Numbered from the stretch's first letter, positions 1-8,210 are shown. The stretch is DNA of 64,000 nucleotides from Paenibacillus polysaccharolyticus (GCF_900102085.1 NZ_FMVM01000016.1:1-64000), one strand, 5' to 3'. Notes: generated by a model from the sequence alone, not told the origin. Numbers and translations: made by a program.

Positions 1-267
1 GAAGAAGCAGGTTTAGAGCATGAGCGGACACCCGTTCGAACACCGAATAAAAATGCTTTTATTGAATCGTTTCATAGTGTTCTGGAACGTGAGTGTTACC
101 AACGACATTGTTTCGAAAGCTACGAAGAAGCCTTTTCCGAGGTAGATCGATACATCCGTTATTACAACAAAGACCGTATTCACGGCAGTCTACACGACTG
201 GTCGCCGACAGATTACCTGCGCCTGGTCAACGAAGGAACCATAGAACCCAAATCCATTACGTTATGA
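1..267 (+). CDS. IS3-family transposase (OrfB), C-terminal 88 residues, cut by window edge
   Basis: An open frame runs from base 1 to TGA at 265-267. It encodes the C-terminal part of a DDE (rve-type) integrase. The segment NAFIESFHSVLERE carries the last catalytic Glu of the DDE triad. It is followed by the usual IS3 C-terminus, with YYNKDRIHGSL and then a Ser-Pro near the end. The protein would cut and join DNA ends to move the element. The N-terminal DD residues and the upstream OrfA lie outside the window, so intactness cannot be judged. The flank is the end of the recG-spoVIF operon, so insertion probably did not break a gene. Confidence 0.9.
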   Translation, partial: EEAGLEHERTPVRTPNKNAFIESFHSVLERECYQRHCFESYEEAFSEVDRYIRYYNKDRIHGSLHDWSPTDYLRLVNEGTIEPKSITL

Positions 268-322
268 TGCGTCAATCTGAGAAAAAGCTAGCTAGTGTCC
301 AATATTAAGGGGTTGAACCGTG
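1..322 (+). mobile_element. Right end of an IS3-family insertion sequence
   Basis: The transposase frame is followed by about 55 bases ending in a GGGGTTGAACC-like segment near 309-319. That resembles the terminal inverted repeats of IS3 elements, whose ends commonly read like TTAGGGGTTCAGACC. The outer boundary is an estimate, because the left end and any target duplication lie outside the window. Confidence 0.55.
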
Positions 323-532
323 GTGATCGTTAGAAAACCAAGCTCTCCGGTGCGCTCTCAGCATCTTAAACATTTCCAATCTAACTTCCTCCACATCTAT
401 CAAAAAAATAACAGAGCCCGATAACCGTCACACATCTCGCATCTCGTACTGTGACGTCACGTCTACACTACTTGTATGTTGCAGTCTTCCCTTCCTATCG
501 GAGGAAAGCAAAAGTGATCCTCTGTCAAAATT

Positions 533-573
533 CAAAAAAGGCATTTCATCAAGTCACGTATGACTGATGAAAC
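533..573 (-). terminator. Rho-independent terminator downstream of recG-spoVIF
   Basis: Read on the minus strand, the arms TTTCATCA/TGATGAAA enclose a second stem (GTCA/TGAC, separated from one arm by a bulged base) around a four-base loop. A run of six T follows. It is the first good terminator after the spoVIF stop codon, about 245 bases away. Confidence 0.75.
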
Positions 574-609
574 ACCCTTCTTTACATTAACATCTCTCTT
601 GAATGTAAT

Positions 610-780
610 GTGGTCTTTCAAAAATTAAGTTTACACTATAACGGAGAGAGCAGAACCAATCTGAAGAAGCGCAAGCGGGCGCCTTTATCAACGAATTTTA
701 CCCTCATAAAGGGTAATTCCAAAAATTTGGGGATAACAGCGCTCGGAAGATGGTACTGCACTCGGAGTGTCCCGTGTAGA
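610..780. other. Structured intergenic element, possibly a dispersed repeat or small RNA
   Basis: This compact region has several hairpins: TTACCCT/AGGGTAA with a 5-base loop (about 699-717), CCAAA/TTTGG (719-730) and CACT/AGTG (759-768). A long-range pairing TACAC (632-636) with GTGTA (774-778) would close the whole element. No protein family is recognisable. I have the impression, from memory only, that nearly identical sequence occurs between genes in other Paenibacillus genomes. The strand of any transcript is unknown. If read from the minus strand it would lie in the 3' untranslated region of spoVIF. Confidence 0.35.
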
Positions 781-818
781 CCCCTATATGTTTTGAAGTA
801 ACCCCCTCACATTCAACT

Positions 819-1106
819 TTACCTGAACATGCCCCACAATTTGATCAAATGAAACGTATTGTTTGGATCGATCTTCTGCCCGATGACAAAAGCAACAAAT
901 TGCTCTTCCTGTGCAGGCGAGAAGTTCTCATTCATAATGACTGCCGACGATTTAATCAACCTGCGGACCTTTGCCTTATCCTGCAAATCTGCCTTGGTTA
1001 CGCCATCAATCAGCTTTTTAATCCGCTCTTTGACCGCAGGATTTTTCATCTTTAGTTTGATCCGCTCCACCAGCTGCGGACTGATTCCATATTGTTGGTA
1101 ACCCAA
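819..1106 (-). CDS. spoVIF: Stage VI sporulation protein F (SpoVIF/YjcC-type)
   Basis: A protein of 95 residues with a basic, helical N-terminal half (LVERIKLKMKNPAVKERIKKL) and a conserved C-terminus ending NTFHLIKLWGMFR. It resembles the Paenibacillus proteins annotated as stage VI sporulation protein F. In Bacillus, SpoVIF/YjcC works late in sporulation in coat assembly with GerE. I chose the TTG at 1104-1106 because a GGGAGGTG Shine-Dalgarno lies 11 bases upstream. The GTG at 1116-1118 overlaps that Shine-Dalgarno and is unlikely to be the start. It lies about 105 bases after recG on the same strand and is probably the last gene of that operon. Family assignment is from recognition of sequence and length, without a domain search. 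Confidence 0.75.
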   Translation of the reverse strand: MGYQQYGISPQLVERIKLKMKNPAVKERIKKLIDGVTKADLQDKAKVRRLIKSSAVIMNENFSPAQEEQFVAFVIGQKIDPNNTFHLIKLWGMFR

Positions 1107-1212
1107 AACGTACAGCACCTCCCAAAAAATGAACTCACTTCTTATTCATATGTCGGAAGGGCTTGTTCACTTGTCACTTTTTACAAAACATGCCTTAAAA
1201 CACATCCAGCGT

Positions 1213-3258
1213 TTAATCGATCAGATCGCCCTTGAATACCTGCTGTTGCTGAAGAAAATCACGCAGTGGTGTATAGTCAACAGACGTCCAGAACGTAGCT
1301 TCCGCAATCAGTGCAGATACATCATCCCGGGCCTGCTCCAGTATAGCGAAATCCGCCACCATATCGGCCAGACGGAATTCAGGTAACCCGCTCTGTTTCG
1401 TGCCAAAGAAATCCCCAGGCCCCCGCAGATCCAAATCACGCCGCGACACCTCGAATCCATCCTCGGTTTCGGTCATGACCTTCATGCGTTCCTGCCCGAC
1501 CTCTGTCTTCGGATCAGCGATCAGCACACAATAAGATGCATGAGAACCACGTCCAACACGACCTCGAAGCTGATGCAGCTGGGACAACCCAAACCGGTCT
1601 GCGTCCATAATGACCATCAGTGTTGCATTGGGTACATCGACCCCGACTTCTACCACCGTGGTAGACACGAGCAGCTGAATGTCATTGCTGTAGAATTCAC
1701 GCATCATTTCTTCTTTTTCCGCAGCGGTCATACGGCCGTGGAGCAGGCCCACTTTGTATTTGGGGAAGTTCTGCTGCATCTGCACATGCAGGTCAATCGC
1801 ATTCTGCACATCAAGCTTTTCCGATTCCTCGATCAGTGGGCAGATCAGATACGCCTGACGCCCTTGATCTACCTCCCTCGATATAAAACCAAGCACCCGC
1901 TCCATCATGTCATGCTTCACCCAATACGTGGATATCGGAATCCGTCCCTTCGGCCGCTCCGATATCGTCGATACCTCAATATCACCAAAAGCCGTAATCG
2001 CAAGTGTCCGGGGAATCGGCGTAGCAGTCATCGTTAATACGTCAGGATTATAGCCTTTACGTCTCAAAACGCTGCGCTGATTCACCCCGAAGCGATGCTG
2101 CTCGTCCGTCACCACAAGGCCCAGCTCCCGGAAAAAGACATCTTCCTGAATCAGGGCGTGTGTGCCCACAACAATATCCAGCATCCCCATCTGCAATGAG
2201 GCGATCAAGTCCTTGCGTTTGCGCCCGTTAACACTGCCCGTTAACAGACCCACCGTCACACCAAAAGGCTCAAACAGCTTCTGCAAGGAACGCATATGCT
2301 GTTCCGCCAGAATCTCAGTTGGCACCATAAGTGCCCCCTGAAAGCCGGAGCGCACCGTCGTATAAAGTGCAATGGCTGCGATCACCGTTTTACCAGAACC
2401 TACATCGCCTTGCAGCAACCGATTCATCGCATAGGGTGAACGCATATCATGCAATATTTCAAGTTCCACCTTCTTCTGCGCATCTGTCAACTCAAACGGC
2501 AAACTACGTACAAACTCTCGAATCGTCGTATTGTCCGTTGTATGTACCATGCCATCCATTCGGTTTCGATTTAACGCACGAAACGCCTGCATTTTAAGTT
2601 GGAACAAAAATAACTCCTCATAGACCATGCGCTGTCTGGCTCGCTGACCTTCCTGATTATCCTGCGGACGATGAATACCTGCGATGGCCTGCTTGCGTGG
2701 CATCAGATTATATTTTTTAATCAATCCCTGCGGTAAAATCTCCGGAATCATCTCACCGTACTGAGTCAGCCCCTGGTTAATCGTCTTGCGCATCCATTGC
2801 TGCGTGACCTTGCCCGTGACGGAATATACCGGTTGCAGTGTGCCTGAACGTCCATCGCCTTTATCCGGGAATTCCGAGTCAGATACGGTAAGCTGCATAC
2901 GCTTTTGTTCCCATTTTCCGGTAAGCACAATTTCCCGGTTGGGTGTAAGCTGGTCTTTGAGAAAATGGCGGTTAAACCACGTTGCCGTAATCATCCACTC
3001 TTCCGTCATAATCTTGCAAGTCAGACGGGACTTTTTACCGTAACGTTGCAACACCGGAACACCCATAACCTGACCTTGTACCGTAATTTTGTCTCCGTCT
3101 TTTACCTCACTAAGCGAACGCAGACGATAATCTTCATAACGAAACGGATAATACTCCAGCAAGTCTTTCACACTAGAGATGCCAAAGGCGTGAAGCTCTC
3201 CCTCTTTGAGAGCACTCACGCCGTTAATTTGCTTGACTGATATTTCTTCCAAGTTCAT
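1213..3258 (-). CDS. recG: ATP-dependent DNA helicase RecG
   Basis: Branch-migration helicase of 681 residues that remodels stalled replication forks and Holliday junctions. The N-terminal wedge/OB region (about 1-250) is followed by the two motor domains. Motifs visible are Walker A QGDVGSGKT, DEQHRFGV (DEQH box), TATPIPRTLA and the RGRVGRG arginine finger region, with the RecG signature DLDLRGPGDFFGTKQSG near the C-terminus. The start is the ATG at 3256-3258, with GAGGG 8 bases upstream. An in-frame extension to 3327 overlaps the preceding gene and is rejected. It is 10 bases downstream of the degV-like gene, so it is co-transcribed with it. Confidence 0.97.
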   Translation of the reverse strand: MNLEEISVKQINGVSALKEGELHAFGISSVKDLLEYYPFRYEDYRLRSLSEVKDGDKITVQGQVMGVPVLQRYGKKSRLTCKIMTEEWMITATWFNRHFLKDQLTPNREIVLTGKWEQKRMQLTVSDSEFPDKGDGRSGTLQPVYSVTGKVTQQWMRKTINQGLTQYGEMIPEILPQGLIKKYNLMPRKQAIAGIHRPQDNQEGQRARQRMVYEELFLFQLKMQAFRALNRNRMDGMVHTTDNTTIREFVRSLPFELTDAQKKVELEILHDMRSPYAMNRLLQGDVGSGKTVIAAIALYTTVRSGFQGALMVPTEILAEQHMRSLQKLFEPFGVTVGLLTGSVNGRKRKDLIASLQMGMLDIVVGTHALIQEDVFFRELGLVVTDEQHRFGVNQRSVLRRKGYNPDVLTMTATPIPRTLAITAFGDIEVSTISERPKGRIPISTYWVKHDMMERVLGFISREVDQGRQAYLICPLIEESEKLDVQNAIDLHVQMQQNFPKYKVGLLHGRMTAAEKEEMMREFYSNDIQLLVSTTVVEVGVDVPNATLMVIMDADRFGLSQLHQLRGRVGRGSHASYCVLIADPKTEVGQERMKVMTETEDGFEVSRRDLDLRGPGDFFGTKQSGLPEFRLADMVADFAILEQARDDVSALIAEATFWTSVDYTPLRDFLQQQQVFKGDLID

Positions 3259-3268
3259 ATCTAATCCC

Positions 3269-4132
3269 TCATTCCGGAACAGGCCACATAAAGATAGCAA
3301 TAACACCGGGCCCCACATGACTGCCAATAACCGCCCCGATATTCGTATAGATCACTTCATTCAATGTAAAATGACCTCGTAACTGTTCCGCACAAGCCTC
3401 TGCTGACGCGGGGTCGGCCGTATGACCTACCGCCAGGTTGACCCGTTTTCCAGCCAGATCCTTCTGGAACAGTTCAATAATACGTGCCATAGCCTTTTTA
3501 TGACCTCTGACTTTCTCTACGGCGTAGATTACGCCTTCTTCATCGATAGACAGGATCGGTTTGATATTTAACAGCGTTCCCAAGATCGCTGAGGCTTTGC
3601 CAATCCGTCCGCCTTTCTGCAGATACTCCAGCGTATCCACCAGAAAAAACAGTTTACGGGATTGTTGCATTGCCTCCACAGCAACTGCAATCTCAGTAAC
3701 AGACTTGCCTTGTTCAGCAAGCTCGGCAGCATGTACAACCATTAGACCATACCCGTAGGAAGCCGATTTTGAATCAATGATTGTTAGATCCGCTTCCCGT
3801 TCCAGTAGAGACTTGCCGAGCATCGCCGATTGATACGTACCACTCATGCCCGAAGACAAGTGTATAGATACGATAGGTCGGTCCGGGTTTTCGTCCAGCA
3901 AACGCTGGTACACATCCATAAAATCGGTAGGAGAAGGCTGTGAAGTCGTAGGCAGGACTGCGCTCTGCCTTAACTTATCGTAAAACTGCTCCGAAGTCAG
4001 TTCCACTCCATCCGCATAGTTTTCTTCCCCAAACAACACACGCAAGGGAACCACATGTATACCGTATTTACGAACCAGTTCCTCAGGAATATCCGCCGTA
4101 CTGTCCGTTACAATCGCAACCTTGTGGCTCAC
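3269..4132 (-). CDS. DegV family fatty-acid-binding protein (FakB-like)
   Basis: Protein of 287 residues with the DegV signature: an N-terminal VAIVTDSTADIP, a TTSQPSPTDF segment and IHLSSGMSGTYQSA, residues that contact the fatty acid carboxylate. DegV/FakB proteins hold a fatty acid in a deep pocket and present it to the kinase FakA for phosphorylation. The product acyl-phosphate feeds phospholipid synthesis. The start codon is GTG (4130-4132) behind GAGGAGGAG. A FakA-like gene lies directly upstream on the same strand, 101 bases away. The pair looks like a complete fatty acid kinase, which B. subtilis encodes at separate sites. The ligand preference cannot be read from sequence. Confidence 0.92.
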   Translation of the reverse strand: MSHKVAIVTDSTADIPEELVRKYGIHVVPLRVLFGEENYADGVELTSEQFYDKLRQSAVLPTTSQPSPTDFMDVYQRLLDENPDRPIVSIHLSSGMSGTYQSAMLGKSLLEREADLTIIDSKSASYGYGLMVVHAAELAEQGKSVTEIAVAVEAMQQSRKLFFLVDTLEYLQKGGRIGKASAILGTLLNIKPILSIDEEGVIYAVEKVRGHKKAMARIIELFQKDLAGKRVNLAVGHTADPASAEACAEQLRGHFTLNEVIYTNIGAVIGSHVGPGVIAIFMWPVPE

Positions 4133-4233
4133 AGGCTCTCCTCCTCTTCACATCAAGTGCTATCATGCATGTTTAACAAGTCATTCGTCCAGCGTCTAAA
4201 ATCGATAGTGATTGGCTTGTGAAACAACCGCAA

Positions 4234-6033
4234 TTAGGACTCTACAGAGAACAGATAATAGTACACGGGCTGTCCTCCCTGATGTACCTCGACTTCCGCG
4301 TCAGGATACTGCTCTTCCAGCCATGCAACAAGAGAAGAAGTAATCTCAGCGTCAGCCTCTTCCCCCTCAAGAACCGTAACCACTTCATCTCCGCTCTCCA
4401 TCATCTGCCCAAGCAGACCTTCACAAGCATGAAGCATGCTCTCATCTGTCGCAACAATTTTGGAGTTATAGATCCCGATATAATTTCCGGCTTTGATATC
4501 CAGTTCATCATATTGTGTATCCCGAACGGCATGTGTCACTTGTCCGGACTGCACGCGGCTAATGGCCTCCAGCATCTGTTCACGATTCGTTTCTGCAGAC
4601 TCATCCTCTTGGAAAGCAAATGCCGCTGCCATCCCTTGTGGAATCGTCTTGCTCGGGATAACGGTAATCCGACGCTCATCCTCCAGCAATTCACGAGCTT
4701 GTTCAGCTGCAAGAACGATGTTGGAGTTGTTCGGTAAAATAAAAATTTGATCCGCCGCAATCGAACGAACGGCTTTTACAAAGTCTTCTGTGCTTGGGTT
4801 CATCGTCTGACCACCAGACATCACCACATCTACACCCAGACTTTTGAAAATTTCCGCAATACCGTCACCGGAAGAAACCGCAATAAAGCCATATGGTGCC
4901 ATTTCATCAGCCGGAAGCACCGCTTCTTCCAATGTGCTTGTCTTCTCATGCGGAATGTCAGCAAAGAGATCAGGTGAAGCTGCAATATCCATGCCTGCGC
5001 TCAGCAGGTCCCGGTGCTGTTCACGCATATTGAGAATATGAATCTGTGTAATCTCTCCATACTTCAAAGCCAGATTTAATACATCACCAGGTGTCTTGGA
5101 ATGCACATGCACCTTAATCACTTCATCGTCTGCAATGATGATGATCGAATCTCCATTTATTGACAACGATTTACGGAACGACTCTTCATCAAATGTTGCT
5201 CCTGCATTCTCACCAAGCTCACGATTGATGAAAAACTCCATGTCGTACAGGAATTCAATATCTTCTGTTTCCAATCTTGCCTGAGCTGACAAAGGCATCT
5301 CGGGCGTAATTACTTGTGCCGCCTTCGTTGCAACTGGCTCGATTGCAGGCGTTTTCACCGGTGTTGCTACTGAAGAAGCAGTTTCTTTTTGCAGTGAGGC
5401 ACGTGAACTACCGTCTGTTTTCAATAGCACGTCCATAAAACCTTCATAAATATATACAAGACCCTGACCACCCGAATCCACCACACCGACCTGCTTTAAA
5501 ACAGGCAGCAACTCTGGAGTCATCGCCAGCGCTTCTTTTGCTTTTAATAGAACTTCATTCATTAATTCAGTGATATCATTCGTCCGTCTTGCATAGTAGC
5601 TGGCATGTTTAGCCGCTTCTTTAGCTACGGTAAGAATGGTTCCCTCCACAGGTTTAACTACAGCTTTGTATGCTGCGTCAACACCATTTTGCAGGGCGGC
5701 TGCGAATTGAATCGTATTCAATTCTTCATAAGGAGCTGCTGAACGGCTGAATCCACGGAACAATTGGGATAAAATAACCCCTGAATTTCCGCGCGCGCCC
5801 ATAAGCAAACCCTTCGACAGTATTGCGGCAGCTTCTCCGATGGAAGCAGAGCTCTTTCTTTTGATCTCTGCAACACCAGCAGTCATTGTCAAATTCATAT
5901 TTGTTCCCGTGTCACCATCCGGCACAGGGAAAACATTCAGGGAATTGACATGTTCTGCGTGCTGCCCTAGTTGTTCCGCTCCGGCGAGAACCATTGCGGT
6001 GAAATCTGTTCCATTTAAAGAACGTATACTCAA
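4234..6033 (-). CDS. fakA: FakA/YloV-type fatty acid kinase, DhaL (DAK2) domain protein
   Basis: Protein of 599 residues. An N-terminal DhaL/DAK2 nucleotide-binding domain (about 1-205) carries the Mg-ATP motif PDGDTGTNMNLTM. A linker of about 60 residues rich in Ala, Thr and Val follows, then the C-terminal DegV-like half typical of YloV. The family phosphorylates fatty acids bound to FakB/DegV partners so that they enter phosphatidate synthesis through PlsX/PlsY. I chose the TTG at 6031-6033, giving the usual start LSIRSLNG, because AGGAAGGGG lies 9 bases upstream. The ATG at 6069 has no ribosome-binding site. The asp23-like gene that precedes yloV in B. subtilis is missing here; an Asp23 gene occurs near 42 kb. 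Confidence 0.9.
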   Translation of the reverse strand: MSIRSLNGTDFTAMVLAGAEQLGQHAEHVNSLNVFPVPDGDTGTNMNLTMTAGVAEIKRKSSASIGEAAAILSKGLLMGARGNSGVILSQLFRGFSRSAAPYEELNTIQFAAALQNGVDAAYKAVVKPVEGTILTVAKEAAKHASYYARRTNDITELMNEVLLKAKEALAMTPELLPVLKQVGVVDSGGQGLVYIYEGFMDVLLKTDGSSRASLQKETASSVATPVKTPAIEPVATKAAQVITPEMPLSAQARLETEDIEFLYDMEFFINRELGENAGATFDEESFRKSLSINGDSIIIIADDEVIKVHVHSKTPGDVLNLALKYGEITQIHILNMREQHRDLLSAGMDIAASPDLFADIPHEKTSTLEEAVLPADEMAPYGFIAVSSGDGIAEIFKSLGVDVVMSGGQTMNPSTEDFVKAVRSIAADQIFILPNNSNIVLAAEQARELLEDERRITVIPSKTIPQGMAAAFAFQEDESAETNREQMLEAISRVQSGQVTHAVRDTQYDELDIKAGNYIGIYNSKIVATDESMLHACEGLLGQMMESGDEVVTVLEGEEADAEITSSLVAWLEEQYPDAEVEVHQGGQPVYYYLFSVES

Positions 6034-6461
6034 GTGAGAATTCCCCTTCCTAGCTTGATACACGAACAACTTGCACCAAGAATCAATTTGGTCTGTTCAT
6101 GCGCTAACGCGGCTGCGTTATTCTTCGTCCATACCTTGTCCGGCACAGGCATATAATACAACATGTCAGCCGGATAAACGGTCTGGGCGGCCGGGCTACC
6201 AATATCCTGCATTCTCTGCAACCCGTTATGCGGGCATAGGGATATGCACCGGTATCAGAAGCCGACATGAATGCCGCATGGAGACTGGTGCCAATGATGG
6301 AATGCCGCATCTCACAGCGTTGCCAAAAAAGCAAACCTCCAACCTCTACGTACGGTTTTTTCTCCGGCTTCCCGCGGCAACAGCCTATTCATGGCTGTAT
6401 TATGGACTATTCAACATTGTACTATATTAGACAAGAGAAATAAATAAAGTTTTTGGATCAG

Positions 6462-6491
6462 TTGACGAAGCTTTTTTGATTATGATATTAT
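6462..6491 (+). promoter_or_regulatory. Sigma-A type promoter of rpmB
   Basis: TTGACG (6462-6467) and TATTAT (6486-6491) are separated by 18 bases in an A/T-rich setting. The predicted transcript starts near 6498 and gives rpmB a leader of about 170 bases. Confidence 0.7.
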
Positions 6492-6532
6492 ATTTAAGTA
6501 TTGTTTTATGCAGGTTAAGTAATGGAAATGAT

Positions 6533-6591
6533 CCGGCCACGCCGGCTTGAACAACCCATTAGCTACTGAAGCCTGATCTTTAGGATCAGGT
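6533..6591 (+). promoter_or_regulatory. Two hairpins in the rpmB leader, possible regulatory leader
   Basis: The first hairpin is CCGGC/GCCGG with a 3-base loop (6533-6545). The second is CCTGATC/GATCAGG with a 5-base loop (6572-6590). No T-run follows either, so they are not terminators. Ribosomal protein leaders often bind their own product, but I cannot match this one to a known family. Confidence 0.4.
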
Positions 6592-6669
6592 AAGAACAAT
6601 TAAGTCCTTATGGAATGACGTTTGTCTCTCCCAAAGGCACTGGTTATTTTAGGATAGGAGGTGTAATCT

Positions 6670-6858
6670 ATGTCTCGCAAATGTTATGTGACAGGTAAGA
6701 AACCGGGCACCGGTAACCACGTATCCCACGCTAACAACCGTAACCGTCGTTCTTGGGGCGTAAACGTTCAGAAGGTTCGTATTCTCGTGAACGGCAAACC
6801 AAAACGTGTATACGTAAGCACCCGTGCACTGAAAGCCGGTAAAGTGACTCGCGTATAA
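6670..6858 (+). CDS. rpmB: 50S ribosomal protein L28
   Basis: A basic protein of 62 residues starting [16 protein letters not shown], with the L28 core [16 protein letters not shown] and ending KAGKVTRV. Length and sequence are those of bacterial L28, which binds 23S rRNA at the base of the L1 stalk region. It carries a single Cys near the N-terminus, not the four-Cys zinc form. A strong GGAGGTG ribosome-binding site precedes the ATG. It is a single-gene transcription unit with its own promoter and terminator, on the opposite strand from its neighbours. In B. subtilis rpmB likewise sits between spoVM and yloU-yloV. Confidence 0.98.
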   Translation: MSRKCYVTGKKPGTGNHVSHANNRNRRSWGVNVQKVRILVNGKPKRVYVSTRALKAGKVTRV

Positions 6859-6888
6859 TCACGCAAAGCTACTATAAATCGGGTAAGC

Positions 6889-6921
6889 AAAAAGCACCTT
6901 GTTCCTTGCAGGTGCTTTTTT
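6889..6921 (+). terminator. Terminator of rpmB
   Basis: The stem AAAAAGCACCT / AGGTGCTTTTTT encloses a 10-base loop. It is near-symmetrical and could also stop minus-strand transcripts from spoVM. Confidence 0.85.
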
Positions 6922-7048
6922 GGTGTTCCAAAAAGCACATGTCCAACACACAGGAATGGCCGCCGCATGGCACATCATACAGATCTGGTTCTCCAGATGA
7001 GCGTGGAGCCACAACGGCGGTATTCGACTAACTGTGCTGTTAATCAGA

Positions 7049-7129
7049 TCAGTTCTTTTGAAACGTATTCAGGATCGCCTTTACAAACCCTCCCAAAAAC
7101 TTCGGCAGTTTGAATGTGTAAAATTTCAT
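7049..7129 (-). CDS. spoVM: Stage V sporulation protein M, 26-residue amphipathic peptide
   Basis: A very short gene of 26 codons and a TGA stop. The peptide begins MKFYTFKLPKFLGG and ends in ILNTFQKN, matching the family almost residue for residue, including the Pro at position 9 that kinks the helix. SpoVM recognises the curved outer forespore membrane and anchors SpoIVA to start coat assembly; it is essential for coat and cortex formation. A strong GGGAGGGTG ribosome-binding site lies before the ATG at 7127-7129. Position between the rpe cluster and rpmB equals that in B. subtilis. It lies after the terminator of the rpe operon, so it should have its own sporulation promoter; I could not assign one. 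Confidence 0.96.
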   Translation of the reverse strand: MKFYTFKLPKFLGGFVKAILNTFQKN

Positions 7130-7200
7130 ACTTCACCCTCCCCATCATGCTCATGCATCCGCCGTATCCTATGCTTCAGGCCTTTTTCACCCAAACACGA

Positions 7201-7233
7201 CAAAAAAGGCTACATGAGAAACCTGCTCATGTA
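7201..7233 (-). terminator. Terminator of the prpC-rpe operon
   Basis: On the minus strand the stem TACATGAG/CTCATGTA with a 7-base loop is followed by GCCTTTTTTG. It separates the small membrane protein gene from spoVM. Confidence 0.7.
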
Positions 7234-7294
7234 ACCATATTTATGCGGAACCTGCTGTCCCTATTCCACAATGACAAGCCTGAGATCAGCCCAT

Positions 7295-7546
7295 TTACGT
7301 TTGAGTAGGGATGTACTGATAAACAGCGATCATAAAAACACTCATGAGATAATACAGTATGCTGAAAATGACAAAAGTAATCCGATGTCCCTTCCGATCA
7401 AACTTTCGGAAATACATGATAACTACGGCAACCCCAATTAATGACGTGAGCGCATTAAATGGAGCCTGGAGAACTGAAAACAGTGCAAGCACCAAGCCCG
7501 TAATCATGCTTCCCGCCATTGTCAGCAATGTCTCTTTAAAAGTCAT
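7295..7546 (-). CDS. Small membrane protein of unknown function
   Basis: Protein of 83 residues with two or three hydrophobic segments, about 9-28, 31-46 and 57-77. They are separated by a short basic loop (YFRKFDRKGHR) that should face the cytoplasm. I do not recognise a family. The start codon lies 3 bases after the rpe stop. Its ribosome-binding site (GAGGG) is inside the end of rpe, so it is translated from the same operon. In B. subtilis the gene at this place is thiN, which is absent here. A role linked to the kinase/GTPase operon is only a guess from position. Confidence 0.75.
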   Translation of the reverse strand: MTFKETLLTMAGSMITGLVLALFSVLQAPFNALTSLIGVAVVIMYFRKFDRKGHRITFVIFSILYYLMSVFMIAVYQYIPTQT

Positions 7547-7549
7547 GAA

Positions 7550-8209
7550 TTAACCCTCGTAACTGCTACGAATCTCGGCAATGGCAGCAGCGCGGTCTTC
7601 ACGTCCGAATACGGCACTACCAGCGACCAGAACATCAGCACCAGCTTCCACAACGAGTGGAGCTGTATCTGCAGCAATACCGCCGTCTACCTCGATATGT
7701 ACGTCATGACGTCCTCTTTCGTTCAGCCATGTACGAATCTGCTTGATTTTGTTCATCGTACCGGAAATAAATGCTTGTCCGCCAAAACCAGGATTCACCG
7801 TCATGACAAGAACCATATCTACATCGTCCAGTACTTCCTGAATTGCACTTGCTGGAGTACCAGGATTAAGAGCAACGCCTGCCATAATTCCCTGCTCTTT
7901 AATGAGATGAATGACACGGTGCAGATGCACGCACGCCTCAGCATGAACTGTAATCACCGCTGCGCCGGCTTTAGCGAACTCTTCCACGTACCGTTCCGGA
8001 TTCTCAATCATTAGATGAACGTCAAGCGGCAATGTTGTATGAGGTGCAATGGCCTTAACAATAGCAGGACCGAGTGTAATATTAGGAACGAAGTGCCCGT
8101 CCATAACGTCAACATGAATCCAATCTCCGCCTGCTGCTTGTGCTTCGGCAACCTCTGCACCTAATTTGGCGAAGTCAGCCGATAATATTGATGGGGCAAT
8201 TTTAATCAT
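7550..8209 (-). CDS. rpe: Ribulose-phosphate 3-epimerase
   Basis: A TIM-barrel enzyme of 219 residues that interconverts ribulose 5-phosphate and xylulose 5-phosphate in the pentose phosphate pathway. Family motifs are [10 protein letters not shown] at the N-terminus (SILSADF), [12 protein letters not shown] with the metal-binding His and catalytic Asp, [20 protein letters not shown] and VDGGI (second catalytic Asp), then VAGSAVFG for phosphate binding. It starts 1 base after the rsgA stop; the ribosome-binding site CGGAGG is formed by the last codons of rsgA. This gives translational coupling within the prpC-prkC-rsgA-rpe operon. Confidence 0.97.
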   Translation of the reverse strand: MIKIAPSILSADFAKLGAEVAEAQAAGGDWIHVDVMDGHFVPNITLGPAIVKAIAPHTTLPLDVHLMIENPERYVEEFAKAGAAVITVHAEACVHLHRVIHLIKEQGIMAGVALNPGTPASAIQEVLDDVDMVLVMTVNPGFGGQAFISGTMNKIKQIRTWLNERGRHDVHIEVDGGIAADTAPLVVEAGADVLVAGSAVFGREDRAAAIAEIRSSYEG

Positions 8210-8210
8210 A

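Larger units (their letters stand above)
308..818. other. Gene-free stretch between the IS end and spoVIF
   Basis: There is no convincing gene in these 511 bases. It holds a strong minus-strand terminator (533-573) and a hairpin-rich element (about 610-780), both listed separately. The only longish frame, 610-801 on the plus strand, has no ribosome-binding site. It is rich in basic residues and looks like chance translation of the structured element. Confidence 0.7.
6034..6669. other. Divergent intergenic region between fakA-like gene and rpmB
   Basis: There is no convincing gene here. Bases 6071-6430 are fairly GC-rich and have open frames on both strands (for example 6030-6221 minus). They lack ribosome-binding sites and recognisable domains. 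The right part holds the rpmB promoter (6462-6491) and a roughly 170-base leader with two hairpins. Confidence 0.6.

Noticed and set aside
610-801. Plus-strand 63-codon frame as a protein gene
   Set aside because: No ribosome-binding site, low-complexity basic product, and it coincides with a hairpin-rich element; more likely chance translation.
6071-6430. Plus- and minus-strand frames upstream of the fakA-like gene as genes
   Set aside because: No ribosome-binding sites, no recognisable domain, and competing frames on both strands. An Asp23 (yloU) gene was looked for here and not found.
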